Part shown: piece after piece, positions 1-7,258 of the stretch | Layout of the letters: each line of letters opens with the position of its first letter | Numbering within the stretch: position 1 is the stretch's first letter | NCBI GenBank assembly: GCA_027619655.1 | Contig: JAQCHR010000007.1 | Coordinates: forward strand, 1 to 22,536 | Length of the DNA: 22,536 bases | From: Pseudomonadota bacterium | Lineage (GTDB): Bacteria; Pseudomonadota; Alphaproteobacteria; UBA8366; GCA-2717185 | Direction: 5' to 3' | Notes under the pieces: model-generated | Seen by the model: only the letters and a program-made list of their open reading frames with translations | Databases searched by the model: none | Told to the model about the DNA's origin: nothing | Program-made: the position numbers and the translations under genes

Positions 1-278
1 GGACCTCGCCACGGTCGACTGAAAAGGAAACATGATCGACAGCCGTATTCGTTCCGAACGACCGGGTCAGATTCTCTATTTCTATCATGTTCATAAGTGC
101 ACCGGTCCCCCTGTTTGCCTGTGCATTACCGGTCCCATGTGGGAAGCCGTGGCGAATCTGCAAGCACATATAGTGCGCGATCTCTTGTGCTGCAATCGTC
201 ATGGCGGCATGCTAATTTTCGGAAACGTATAATTTCCTCCGGCAGAGCGTCTGTCGCCGCGACCGTGGAGTATCCCGT
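1..278. other. upstream region of the cyclase gene
   Basis: No convincing gene is visible in this stretch. An open frame of 66 codons at 32-232 (+) has a purine-rich leader but no recognisable domain, and I do not call it. The stretch is more AT-rich than the following gene and probably holds its promoter. A 9-bp direct repeat (ACCGGTCCC) occurs at 101-109 and 128-136; its meaning is unknown. Confidence 0.4.
228..233 (+). promoter_or_regulatory. candidate -10 element for the cyclase gene
   Basis: A perfect TATAAT hexamer lies 45 nt before the chosen TTG start. No good -35 hexamer sits 16-18 bp upstream, so the promoter may need an activator or the match may be chance in this AT-rich patch. 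Confidence 0.35.
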
Positions 279-1937
279 TTGATCCGGAAGCTGCGCCTCG
301 GTTCAGGGCTGATTCTGTTCAGTTACGTCACCCTGCACCTGATCAACCATGCCGCGGGCCTCTGGTCGTTGCAGGGGATGAATGTCGTCCGCGACCTGAT
401 CCATGCGCCCTGGTGGTCGCTGCCCGGGACGGTGCTGCTGTACGGCGCGATGCTCGTCCATGTCCTGCTGGCCTTCTACGCGATCTACCAGCGCCGGCGG
501 TTCAAGCTGTCCCTGACGGAAGGCGTCCAGCTGTTTCTCGGCCTGACCATTCCGGTAATCCTGGCCGGGCATATCCTCGGCACGCGCGTGGCGTTCGAAC
601 TGTTCGATGTGAAGGTCGATTATCTGTCGGTACTGCTGGTCCAGTGGTATGTCGATCCCTGGATCGGGGTCCGGCAGGTTGCGGTAACCCTCGCGGCCTG
701 GGCGCATGGCTGTATCGGCCTGTATCACTGGCTGCACCTGAAGCCCTGGTACGGGCGCTGGCAGCATCTGCTGAACGCGCTCGCGCTGCTGGTTCCGACC
801 CTGGCGCTGGTCGGGACATGGCAGGGGGCGAAACGCGCCCTGATGCTCGCGGCCGAACCGGCCTGGTTCGAGGCGTTCAAGGCGCGGATTCAATGGCCCG
901 ACGCCACGGAGCAGGCGGCAATGGCCCATACGGCGGATTATTTCGTCCTCGGCTTTCTGGCGCTGCTGGCCTGTGTGCTGGGCATGCGCGTGGCGCGGGC
1001 GAAGTGGGAAAGCTGGCGCGGCATGGTCCGGATGACCTATGACGACGGCCAGAGCATTCAGTTTCCGCCGGGGCGGACCATCCTGGAAGCCAGCCGCGCC
1101 GCCGATATTCCCCATGCCAGCGTGTGCGGCGGCCGGGGGCGGTGTTCGACTTGCCGGGTACGCATCACGCGGGGCGCCGAAAACCTGTCGCCGGCAAGCG
1201 CCGAGGAACGCAACCTGCTGGAGCGGGTGCGTGCCGGGGTGCAGGTGCGTCTGGCCTGCCAGGCCCGGACGACGGGCGGTTCGGTCGATGTGATGCGGCT
1301 TCTCCCGGTCTCCGCCGGCGCGGAGGAAGGCCATGCCAAGCCCGGCTACCTGCAGGGCGAGGAACTGGAGATCGCCATCCTGTTCGCCGACCTGCGGGCC
1401 TTCACCAGGCTGTCGGAAAAGAAGCTGCCCTATGACGTTGTCTTCCTGCTCAACCGGTATTTCGATTGCATGGGCGAAGCGGTTGCGAAAAGCGGCGGAC
1501 ATCTGGACAAGTTTATCGGCGACGGCGTAATGGCGCTGTTCGGCATCGAAAGCGGGCCCGAAGCGGGCAGCCGCGCGGCGCTTGCCGCGGCGCGGCAGAT
1601 GAGCCTGCGGATGGCGGAACTGAACCGGGCGCTGGCCCATGACCTGGACGAACCCCTGCGCATCGGCATCGGGATCCATTGCGGTCCGACCATCGTCGGC
1701 AAGATGGGCTATGGCGCCACCACATCCGTTACCGCCATCGGCGATACGGTCAATACCGCCAGCCGCCTGGAAACCCAGACCAAGGAATACGGCGCGGAAC
1801 TGGTCGTTTCTGACTGGACGGTGAAGCGTTCCGGGCTGGACCTGTCGGATTTCAGCAAGCGGGAGGTGACGATCCGCGGCCGCAGCGAACCGTTGACCGT
1901 CTATGTGGCGCCGTCGGCGCGGGAATTGCCGGAATAG
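279..1937 (+). CDS. membrane-bound adenylate/guanylate cyclase with internal 2Fe-2S ferredoxin domain
   Basis: This is a class III nucleotide cyclase that should make cAMP from ATP at the cytoplasmic face of the membrane. Residues 1 to about 245 hold roughly six hydrophobic helices with several histidines (HLINHAAG near the N-terminus, WAHGCIGLYHWLH in the fourth), resembling a succinate-dehydrogenase-type cytochrome b anchor. Residues about 250-345 form a plant-type ferredoxin domain with C283, C289, C292 and C327 in the C-x5-C-x2-C...C pattern. The catalytic domain spans about 365-540, with metal-binding D371 (FADLRAFT) and D415 (KFIGDG), adenine-selecting K411, and D489, N492 and R496 (GDTVNTASR). 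The TTG start follows GGAG by a good distance and begins just before the first helix. The domain layout suggests redox- or haem-controlled cAMP synthesis, which is inference. The gene appears to be monocistronic. Confidence 0.93.
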   Translation: MIRKLRLGSGLILFSYVTLHLINHAAGLWSLQGMNVVRDLIHAPWWSLPGTVLLYGAMLVHVLLAFYAIYQRRRFKLSLTEGVQLFLGLTIPVILAGHILGTRVAFELFDVKVDYLSVLLVQWYVDPWIGVRQVAVTLAAWAHGCIGLYHWLHLKPWYGRWQHLLNALALLVPTLALVGTWQGAKRALMLAAEPAWFEAFKARIQWPDATEQAAMAHTADYFVLGFLALLACVLGMRVARAKWESWRGMVRMTYDDGQSIQFPPGRTILEASRAADIPHASVCGGRGRCSTCRVRITRGAENLSPASAEERNLLERVRAGVQVRLACQARTTGGSVDVMRLLPVSAGAEEGHAKPGYLQGEELEIAILFADLRAFTRLSEKKLPYDVVFLLNRYFDCMGEAVAKSGGHLDKFIGDGVMALFGIESGPEAGSRAALAAARQMSLRMAELNRALAHDLDEPLRIGIGIHCGPTIVGKMGYGATTSVTAIGDTVNTASRLETQTKEYGAELVVSDWTVKRSGLDLSDFSKREVTIRGRSEPLTVYVAPSARELPE

Positions 1938-1946
1938 GCCGGCCGG

Positions 1947-2363
1947 CTATCCGTAATCGGCGTAGGATTTTTCCTCGACGATTTCGGAACCGAGCCGGTC
2001 GTTGATCTGCCGCTTGACCGCGGCGCGGCGGTCGTTGGTGATGTATACGGATCGCGCCAGTTCGATGAATCTGGGCCCGAAATCCCCGCGCCGCTCATGG
2101 TCGCGAATGTCGTCCTCGATTTCCCACAAGGCCGTATTGATGCTGCGCAGGGCTTCTGTTTCGGCCGCAATATCGGCCGCAACGGAAAGCGCGTCGTCAC
2201 GGGCCGCGGCGGTAAGCGCTTCGTCGCGGGCCGCGACGAGGGCGGCCAGTTCGGTTTCGACATGGGCAAGCTGCCCCGGATCGCGCAACCGGTCGCGCTT
2301 GATTTCCAGGATCGTGATCTTGTCGATCAATTCGCCCCAGGACACTGCGACTTTTAGGGTCAT
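1947..2363 (-). CDS. DUF6165 family protein
   Basis: This is a 138-residue protein of the DUF6165 type, whose function is unknown. It starts MTLKVAVSWGELIDKITILE, which is the usual N-terminal signature, followed by a long charged, Ala-rich helical stretch (about 30-75, probably a coiled coil) and a conserved ELARSVYITNDRRAAVKRQIN segment. The open frame extends upstream to 3014, but that extension is antisense to the Rieske gene and lacks family similarity, so the ATG at 2363 is chosen. It is divergent from the Rieske oxygenase, with 66 bp between the starts, and its stop lies 9 bp from the end of the cyclase gene. Relatives are often seen near glycosyltransferase genes in alphaproteobacteria (general knowledge); no intact one is present here. 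Confidence 0.85.
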   Translation of the reverse strand: MTLKVAVSWGELIDKITILEIKRDRLRDPGQLAHVETELAALVAARDEALTAAARDDALSVAADIAAETEALRSINTALWEIEDDIRDHERRGDFGPRFIELARSVYITNDRRAAVKRQINDRLGSEIVEEKSYADYG

Positions 2364-2394
2364 GTGCGCGCATTCCGATTGTGTTAAACAGACG

Positions 2395-2413
2395 CGGCGC
2401 CAGTTTAGCGCCG
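2395..2413. promoter_or_regulatory. inverted repeat in the divergent DUF6165/Rieske promoter region
   Basis: CGGCGC and GCGCCG arms of 6 bp are separated by the 7-nt spacer CAGTTTA, centred between the two divergent starts. It could be an operator for a dimeric regulator or a leader hairpin in the Rieske mRNA. The role is inferred from position only. Confidence 0.3.
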
Positions 2414-2429
2414 ATTGGGCGGAGACGGA

Positions 2430-3449
2430 ATGTTTCTGAGGAATCTCTGGTATTTCGCGATGCCGGGCCGCGACCTGAAACGTGGCGCGATGACGGCGAA
2501 GCTGTTGCTGGGGGAACCGGTCCTGATCGCCCGCGGCGGTGACGGCGCGCCCTTCGCGCTTCGCGATATCTGCCCGCATCGCGGCATCCCCTTGTCGCAT
2601 GGCGCGTTCGACGGCAAGGAAGTCGAATGCTGCTATCATGGCTGGCGTTTCGGCGGCGACGGGCGTTGCACCGCCATCCCCTCGCTGGTGCCCGATCAGA
2701 AGTTCAATATCGAGCGGGTGAAGGTGGCGCGCTACCCCTGCCGCGAGGTCCAGGGCAATATCTGGGTCTATTTCGGCGACGAAACCGGAGATCCCGGCGA
2801 CCCGCCGATTGTTCCCGAACTGGGCGACCGCGCGCCGGGCATGAACGAGGCAATGACCTTCCCGTGCCATGTCGATCATGCGGTGGTCGGGCTGATGGAC
2901 CCGGCGCATGGCCCCTTCGTACATCAGTCCTGGTGGTGGCGTTCGCGGCGCTCGATCCATGAAAAATCGAAGGCGTTCGGCCCGTCGCAGCGCGGTTTCA
3001 CCATGCTGCGGCATCCGCCGTCGTCCAATTCGGCGGCCTACAGGCTGCTGGGCGGGGAGATGACGACGGAGATTTCATTCCAGCTGCCGGGGGTGCGGAT
3101 CGAACATATCCGCGCCGGCAAACATGTGCTGTGCAACCTGACGGCGGTGACGCCGGTCAGCGAAACGGAAACCGTGGTGCACAACGCTATCTACTGGACG
3201 CAGCCCTGGCTGACGCCGCTGAAGCCGTTGCTGGCGCCGTTTGCCCGCGCCTTCCTGAAACAGGACCGGGACGTGGTTGTCATGCAGCAGGAAGGCTTGC
3301 GCCACAACCCCAACCTGATGCTGATCAACGATGCCGACGTGCAGGCGAAATGGTACTACCAGCTGAAGGACGCCTGGCAGAAGGCCGGCACGGACGGGCA
3401 GCCGTTCGAAAACCCCGTCAAGGCGCAGGAATTGCGCTGGCGCAGCTAG
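2430..3449 (+). CDS. Rieske 2Fe-2S aromatic ring-hydroxylating oxygenase, alpha subunit type
   Basis: This 339-residue terminal oxygenase uses a Rieske cluster to pass electrons to mononuclear iron and hydroxylate or demethylate an organic substrate. The Rieske domain has C48-x-H50 (CPHRGIPL) and C67-x2-H70 (CCYHGWRF). The iron site is D157-x2-H160-x4-H165 (MDPAHGPFVH), with D149 upstream as a likely electron-transfer acidic residue. The length matches the VanA-like group, but the sequence does not allow a substrate call. The ATG at 2430 follows GGAG by 5 nt and gives the normal MFLRNLWYFA opening; an earlier TTG at 2415 is possible but less likely. No reductase or ferredoxin partner is adjacent, so electrons must come from elsewhere. 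Confidence 0.92.
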   Translation: MFLRNLWYFAMPGRDLKRGAMTAKLLLGEPVLIARGGDGAPFALRDICPHRGIPLSHGAFDGKEVECCYHGWRFGGDGRCTAIPSLVPDQKFNIERVKVARYPCREVQGNIWVYFGDETGDPGDPPIVPELGDRAPGMNEAMTFPCHVDHAVVGLMDPAHGPFVHQSWWWRSRRSIHEKSKAFGPSQRGFTMLRHPPSSNSAAYRLLGGEMTTEISFQLPGVRIEHIRAGKHVLCNLTAVTPVSETETVVHNAIYWTQPWLTPLKPLLAPFARAFLKQDRDVVVMQQEGLRHNPNLMLINDADVQAKWYYQLKDAWQKAGTDGQPFENPVKAQELRWRS

Positions 3450-3490
3450 GTCAGATCAAGTTTGGTTGGAATCGCCTCTGGCGATCTGAC
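3450..3490. repeat. REP-like palindromic unit (copy 1)
   Basis: It begins right after the Rieske stop codon. Outer arms GTCAGATC (3450-3457) and GATCTGAC (3483-3490) are perfect complements, and an inner stem ATCGCC-TCT-GGCGAT occupies 3471-3485. The internal AGTTTGGTTGGAA resembles the arms of the second unit at 3523-3585, suggesting two diverged copies of one extragenic repeat. Confidence 0.5.
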
Positions 3491-3522
3491 GACCACGTGA
3501 ATCTGATCTATCTTGTTGAAGA

Positions 3523-3602
3523 TATAGCACCTTCACAGGTTTGACTGGAACCTTTTGCGGTTCCAATCAAACCTGATGTGCTATAGGCCGGCGCTTTTTT
3601 TT
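3523..3602. terminator. long hairpin plus T-run between convergent genes
   Basis: The left arm (3523-3552) and right arm (3559-3585) pair through TATAGCAC/GTGCTATA and a 16-bp inner stem with one mismatch, AGGTTTGACTGGAACC against GGTTCCAATCAAACCT, closed by the 6-nt loop TTTTGC. A run of eight T follows at 3595-3602. It lies between the ends of the Rieske gene (+) and the paralogue gene (-), so it probably terminates the plus-strand transcript and may work in both directions. The arms resemble the preceding palindrome. Confidence 0.55.
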
Positions 3603-3605
3603 GGC

Positions 3606-4682
3606 CTAATCGGTTATTTTTGGCGCCGAGGCCTCGATCTTCGATATCCGGTCCATGCCCTGCATCATATCGGACATGACGAAGTCGCCGCGCCGGACCA
3701 GGCCACCGCCATTTGCGAATTTTTCCGCCCAGCTGTTCATCTTGACGGACAACCCGCATAGCACGCCGCCGACCGTGGCGTGATGGCTGCTGATGAGCTT
3801 CTTCACCTTGGCGAAGGATTCCGCGGTGATGTTATCCCACATGGATTCGGAGTTGCGTTCGAAGCTTTCGAAACGGCCCGTGATCGACGTGGTGATGTCG
3901 GAAAGCTGTTCGTTGATCGAATTGATGCTGTTCATGAGACGCCGGTCGTTGCGCATCTGCATGTTGTCCTTCAGCTCCTCGGTTGCTTCCGAATACGCCA
4001 TGACCTGCGGAATCAGCTCGTCCAGGCAATCCTTGTAATAGGCGAGCGACAGGAAGACATCGCCGTAATCTTCCAGAAATTTCGGGACCTCCGTCAGCTC
4101 GATATTCAGCTTTTCGGCCATCATCTTCAGGTTCTTCAGGGCGTCGCCGCGGTCGGGCGACGCGAACATCGAGATCAGTTCGCCGACATCGGCGACATCG
4201 GCTTTCGTGTCGCCGTAAATCTGCCGGATCAGCGGCATCGTGAAGGATTTCATATAGACGGTGAGCTGCGCCTTCTTTGCGGGCGACAGGGTGAGCGATT
4301 TCGTGTCGTCCACGTTGATGCCCAGTTTCCGGAGCTGCATGCGCAGGGTATAGACGTCGTAACTGTGCAACCGGCTCAGCGTCGAGAGGATTACCTCGTC
4401 TGGATGCTGGGTGTCGCCTGTCCAGTTGAACACCGTTCCGAGTTCGCTGATTTCGACCTGGCCACTGCCCGTTTCAGGGTCGTGAAACAGTTCGACCACC
4501 GTGCCCAGCCGGACATTCTTGATCAGCCGCGCCCGCTTCAGGCCCGGTGTTTCAATGGGAATCATGTGCAGCGGCAAGATGTAGAGCGAGTCTATATCCT
4601 GCTCTTCCTGCGCTGTCAGCGCCGTGGATGCGGCTGCGTCAACCGCAACCGGCTTCTTTTCATGCAGAGCTTCTGTTGTCAT
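3606..4682 (-). CDS. uncharacterised cytosolic protein, tandem paralogue 1
   Basis: I do not recognise this 358-residue family. No signal peptide or membrane segment is visible; the sequence looks mostly helical and soluble. The first 28 residues are variable. Then come conserved blocks shared with the paralogue at 5092-6162: DSLxILPL with TPxLKRxRLxKNVRL (about 30-60), GSGQ with LGxxFNW (about 75-90), HPDE, YTLRxQLR, EVPKFLEDYGD with LSLAYxKDCLD (about 200-225), RNDRRL, AESFAKVKK, CGLSVKMN, and FVMSDMMQGMD at the C-terminus. By hand count the two proteins share about 56 % identity over about 324 ungapped positions. The ATG start has no clear ribosome site. The gene is the most distal of three on this strand (stress protein, paralogue 2, paralogue 1), with a 409-bp gap before it and so perhaps its own promoter. 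The function is unknown. Confidence 0.88.
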   Translation of the reverse strand: MTTEALHEKKPVAVDAAASTALTAQEEQDIDSLYILPLHMIPIETPGLKRARLIKNVRLGTVVELFHDPETGSGQVEISELGTVFNWTGDTQHPDEVILSTLSRLHSYDVYTLRMQLRKLGINVDDTKSLTLSPAKKAQLTVYMKSFTMPLIRQIYGDTKADVADVGELISMFASPDRGDALKNLKMMAEKLNIELTEVPKFLEDYGDVFLSLAYYKDCLDELIPQVMAYSEATEELKDNMQMRNDRRLMNSINSINEQLSDITTSITGRFESFERNSESMWDNITAESFAKVKKLISSHHATVGGVLCGLSVKMNSWAEKFANGGGLVRRGDFVMSDMMQGMDRISKIEASAPKITD

Positions 4683-5091
4683 GTGCTTGTCCGAACGCTC
4701 GTTCCGGTGATGGTCATACCCTCGTCTAAGGCAGGATATTGCGTTCGAATTGGTTCAGAAGTCGTTAAAAGCGGGATGTTTCACGACAAACGGTCGACTG
4801 AACGGTCGATCAGGCAAATAATGTACTTATGATTGTGATAAATGATTAATATGCCGTTAAAAATGATGTTTTTTTCTATTAAGTCGATTTTCGGCTGATT
4901 TTCTCGTCTTTCCGGCATTATCCGGGCGCTGCACCCTGTCGGATATGATGAGGCCGGCCAGGCGCGTGGCTGCTTGAAGGATGGTTTTTTTGCCAATTAT
5001 CCGCGTCAGCAGGAATATAGGACGGGATTTGCCGGTGGTGCCCGGCCTGTTGCCGGGTCGCCCGGGGGGTCGTTCAGCCCAGGGATGAGCC
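4683..5091. other. gene-free spacer between the two paralogues
   Basis: This 409-bp spacer has a strikingly AT-rich core (about 4800-4900) and short direct repeats: ACGGTCGA occurs twice in about 20 bp near 4790-4810. A 71-codon minus-strand frame at 4781-4996 crosses the AT-rich part and has no coding signature. The spacer most likely carries the promoter of paralogue 1 and the 3' end of the paralogue 2 transcript. I cannot place -35/-10 elements with confidence. Confidence 0.45.
5041..5057 (-). terminator. weak candidate hairpin downstream of paralogue 2
   Basis: CCCGGC and GCCGGG arms with a 5-nt loop lie about 35 bp past the paralogue 2 stop. No U-run follows on the minus strand, so intrinsic termination is doubtful. 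Confidence 0.25.
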
Positions 5092-6162
5092 TCAGGATTC
5101 GTCTTCGTCGTCGCTGTCGATGGCGCTGATCAGGTCCATGCCCTGCATCATGTCCGACATGACGAAATTGGCCCGCCGCATCAGGCTGCCGCCGGTTCCA
5201 AACCGGTCCTGCCAGCCGTTCATCTTGACGGAAAGACCGCACATCACGGCGCCGATCGCAACGTGATCCGCCTGAATTGCCTTCTTTACCTTGGCAAAGG
5301 ATTCGGCGTTGATATTTTCCCATAGCGTCTTCGAATGGCTGTCGAAGCTGTTGAACCGGTTCAGAACCGACTGGGTCACATTCGAAACCCGGTCGCAGAT
5401 ATGCATGACACTATGCGTCAGCCGCCGGTCGTTGCGCAGCTGATGATTGGTCATCAGGTCGTTCATCGATTCCTCGAAGGACAGGATCTGCGGTATGAGC
5501 GCATCCAGGCAGTCCTTGAAATAGGCAAGCGACAGGTAAATGTCGCCGTAATCCTCCAGGAATTTAGGAACCTCGCGAAGCGAGATATTCAGCTTGTCGG
5601 CCATATACCGGAGGTTGGTTAGCGCCTCTTCCTTCTTCGGCGTCGTGAACATGCCGACCAGTTCGCTCATATCCGCAACGTTTGTGTCCGACTGGCCATA
5701 TATCCGCATGATCAGCGGCTGGGTGAATTCCTTCATATAGGATGTCAGGCTCGCCGTTTTTTCCGGCGACAGGCGCAGCGAATCATATGATTCGATATCG
5801 ATCCGCATTTCCCGCAATTGAATGCGCAGCGTGTAGATATCGAAACTTTTCATCCGCATGAGCAGCGACAGCAGCCGCTCATCGGGGTGTTTCGTTCCCG
5901 TGGGCCAGTTGAAAATATCGCCCAGGTCGGCAACGTCGATCTGCCCGCTGCCGGCATTCCGGTCGTTGAACAGTTCGATAACGCTTTCCAGCCGCACATT
6001 CTTGACCAGACGGGTGCGCTTCAGGCTCGGTGTCTTCAGCGGTAACTGATTGAGCGGCAGGATATGGAGTGAATCCATATCGAAGCGATCCGTAACATCC
6101 TCCAGGTCGATAAAGTCGTCTGGCGGAAGCAGATCGTATGCCGGAGTTTCTTGAAGCGCCAT
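5092..6162 (-). CDS. uncharacterised cytosolic protein, tandem paralogue 2
   Basis: This 356-residue protein aligns end to end with the protein at 3606-4682 and is equally unfamiliar. The shared invariant stretches include EVPKFLEDYGD, AESFAKVKK, CGLSVKMN and FVMSDMMQGMD. The variable N-terminus (about 27 residues) is acidic, and the C-terminus ends in an acidic tail (SDDEDES) that the partner lacks. No membrane helix or signal peptide is seen. The ATG start directly follows AAGGG with almost no spacing, an atypical ribosome site that may mean weak translation. It lies 178 bp downstream of the universal stress gene on the same strand, so co-transcription is possible but not shown. Preservation of both copies with no gap suggests that both are functional. 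Confidence 0.88.
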   Translation of the reverse strand: MALQETPAYDLLPPDDFIDLEDVTDRFDMDSLHILPLNQLPLKTPSLKRTRLVKNVRLESVIELFNDRNAGSGQIDVADLGDIFNWPTGTKHPDERLLSLLMRMKSFDIYTLRIQLREMRIDIESYDSLRLSPEKTASLTSYMKEFTQPLIMRIYGQSDTNVADMSELVGMFTTPKKEEALTNLRYMADKLNISLREVPKFLEDYGDIYLSLAYFKDCLDALIPQILSFEESMNDLMTNHQLRNDRRLTHSVMHICDRVSNVTQSVLNRFNSFDSHSKTLWENINAESFAKVKKAIQADHVAIGAVMCGLSVKMNGWQDRFGTGGSLMRRANFVMSDMMQGMDLISAIDSDDEDES

Positions 6163-6340
6163 CCCTTGTCACCAGTATCTTTTCAATATCGCGATGACCA
6201 CGATGCGCAGCGGTCTTGCTGGACCTTAAAGTTAGCCCTGTATTGATTAAGACCCGATTTCGGAACAGGCTTAACATACAATTAATTAGTGTTTTTAGCT
6301 ATTGGTTTCTCTTTTCGGGGATGGTAATGCCGCGGCCGAT

Positions 6341-7168
6341 TCAGTGGGATAGAAGAACCGGGACCGCCGCGTGTTGCAGCACATGCCGCGTGACCCCGCC
6401 AAGGATGATTTCGCGCATGCGCGTATGTCCGTATGCGCCCATGACAAGCAGGTCCGCACCGCTATCGGCGATGAAGTTCAGCAGCACGTCGCCGGTGTCG
6501 ATCCTGTTCGCGACGGACTGCTTTGCGGTTGCCCGGATACCATGCCGGGCGAGGTGATGGGCGATATCGGCCCCCGGGGCGTCGCCTATTCCTTCCGGTT
6601 GAATGGACAGCACATTGACATTTTTCGCGCGCTCCAGAATCGGCATGGCGTCGCCGACGGCGCGCGCCGCTTCGCGGCCGCCGTTCCAGGCAACGACGAC
6701 ATTGTCCCCGATTGGTGCATTCGCGCCGAAAAAGGGCATGACGAGCACGGGGCGGCCCGATTGCAGCACCAGGTCGTGGGCCAGGGTTGTTTCGCCATTG
6801 GGTGTATTGGGCGGCGGCGTCTGGCCGACGATCGTCAGATCCGCATAGCGTGCGTGCAGCGCCAGGATATCGATGGGCGCGCCTTGCTCGGTCATCCAGT
6901 CGCTGCGGTCGAACCATCCCGCACGCTGCGCGGCGGCTTCGAAATAGGCATGCGCCGCGGCGGCGCGCGCCACGTGCTGCGCCCGGATGTCCCGAAGGAT
7001 ATTCTCCGGTATTTCCGGGGCCGCGTAGGTTGGCAGGTCGAGGGTCGGTTCGACGCCGATCCCCGTCAGATGGGCGTCGTGCCGCACCGCCAGGTCGAGC
7101 GCCGCGTCAACCCTGTGCTGCGACTGGGCCGTATCGGTAACGTGAACCAGAATATTCTTCAGCGCCAT
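6341..7168 (-). CDS. universal stress protein (UspA family)
   Basis: This 275-residue UspA-family protein starts MALKNILVHVTD, the standard first strand. It is about twice the length of a single Usp domain, so it probably holds two alpha/beta domains. The C-terminal one carries an ATP-binding signature, G-x2-G-x9-G-G-V-T (GAYGHTRMREIILGGVT, about 244-260), and the usual end HAAVPVLLSH. The ATG at 7168 follows GGGAGC; an upstream in-frame start at 7216 has no similarity to the family. Such proteins help cells survive growth arrest, stress or low oxygen. A perfect FNR/FixK-type box upstream supports induction at low oxygen. The two unrecognised paralogues follow on the same strand. Confidence 0.92.
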   Translation of the reverse strand: MALKNILVHVTDTAQSQHRVDAALDLAVRHDAHLTGIGVEPTLDLPTYAAPEIPENILRDIRAQHVARAAAAHAYFEAAAQRAGWFDRSDWMTEQGAPIDILALHARYADLTIVGQTPPPNTPNGETTLAHDLVLQSGRPVLVMPFFGANAPIGDNVVVAWNGGREAARAVGDAMPILERAKNVNVLSIQPEGIGDAPGADIAHHLARHGIRATAKQSVANRIDTGDVLLNFIADSGADLLVMGAYGHTRMREIILGGVTRHVLQHAAVPVLLSH

Positions 7169-7202
7169 GTCATGCTCCCGTTGCGATCTTGCGAGTGGTA
7201 TG

Positions 7203-7208
7203 ATGCTA
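7203..7208 (-). promoter_or_regulatory. candidate -10 element of the stress-protein promoter
   Basis: On the minus strand the hexamer reads TAGCAT, four of six matches to TATAAT. It sits exactly where a -10 should be if the FNR-type box is centred at -41.5, which would put the transcription start at about 7196. Confidence 0.45.
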
Positions 7209-7230
7209 GTCACCACCCGTGAACCGGGCG

Positions 7231-7244
7231 TTGATGCAGATCAA
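7231..7244 (-). promoter_or_regulatory. FNR/FixK-type binding site upstream of the universal stress gene
   Basis: TTGATGCAGATCAA is a perfect TTGAT-N4-ATCAA palindrome, the consensus bound by FNR, Anr and FixK regulators. It is intergenic, just after the stop of the minus-strand dioxygenase gene, with its centre about 70 nt before the stress-protein ATG. Its spacing to TAGCAT fits a class II activated promoter. Confidence 0.65.
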
Positions 7245-7258
7245 CCCCCGTGCGGGTA

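Noticed and set aside
11..23. 13-bp match between 11-23 and the region near 4793 (ACGGTCGACTGAA)
   Set aside because: A match of this length is expected by chance in a 22-kb window.
32..232. 66-codon plus-strand frame with a purine-rich leader
   Set aside because: No recognisable domain and unusual composition; it lies in the likely promoter region of the cyclase.
303..1679. 458-codon minus-strand frame opposite the cyclase
   Set aside because: No domain, Pro/Arg/Gln-rich composition; antisense shadow of a well-supported gene in GC-rich DNA.
2364..3014. Long N-terminal extension of the DUF6165 frame
   Set aside because: Antisense to the Rieske gene, and the family starts at the ATG at 2363.
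3780..4832. 350-codon plus-strand frame opposite paralogue 1
   Set aside because: The conserved paralogy is in the minus-strand frame; this one has no match in the second copy.
4781..4996. 71-codon minus-strand frame in the paralogue spacer
   Set aside because: Crosses an AT-rich island with abnormal composition; no similarity and no ribosome site.
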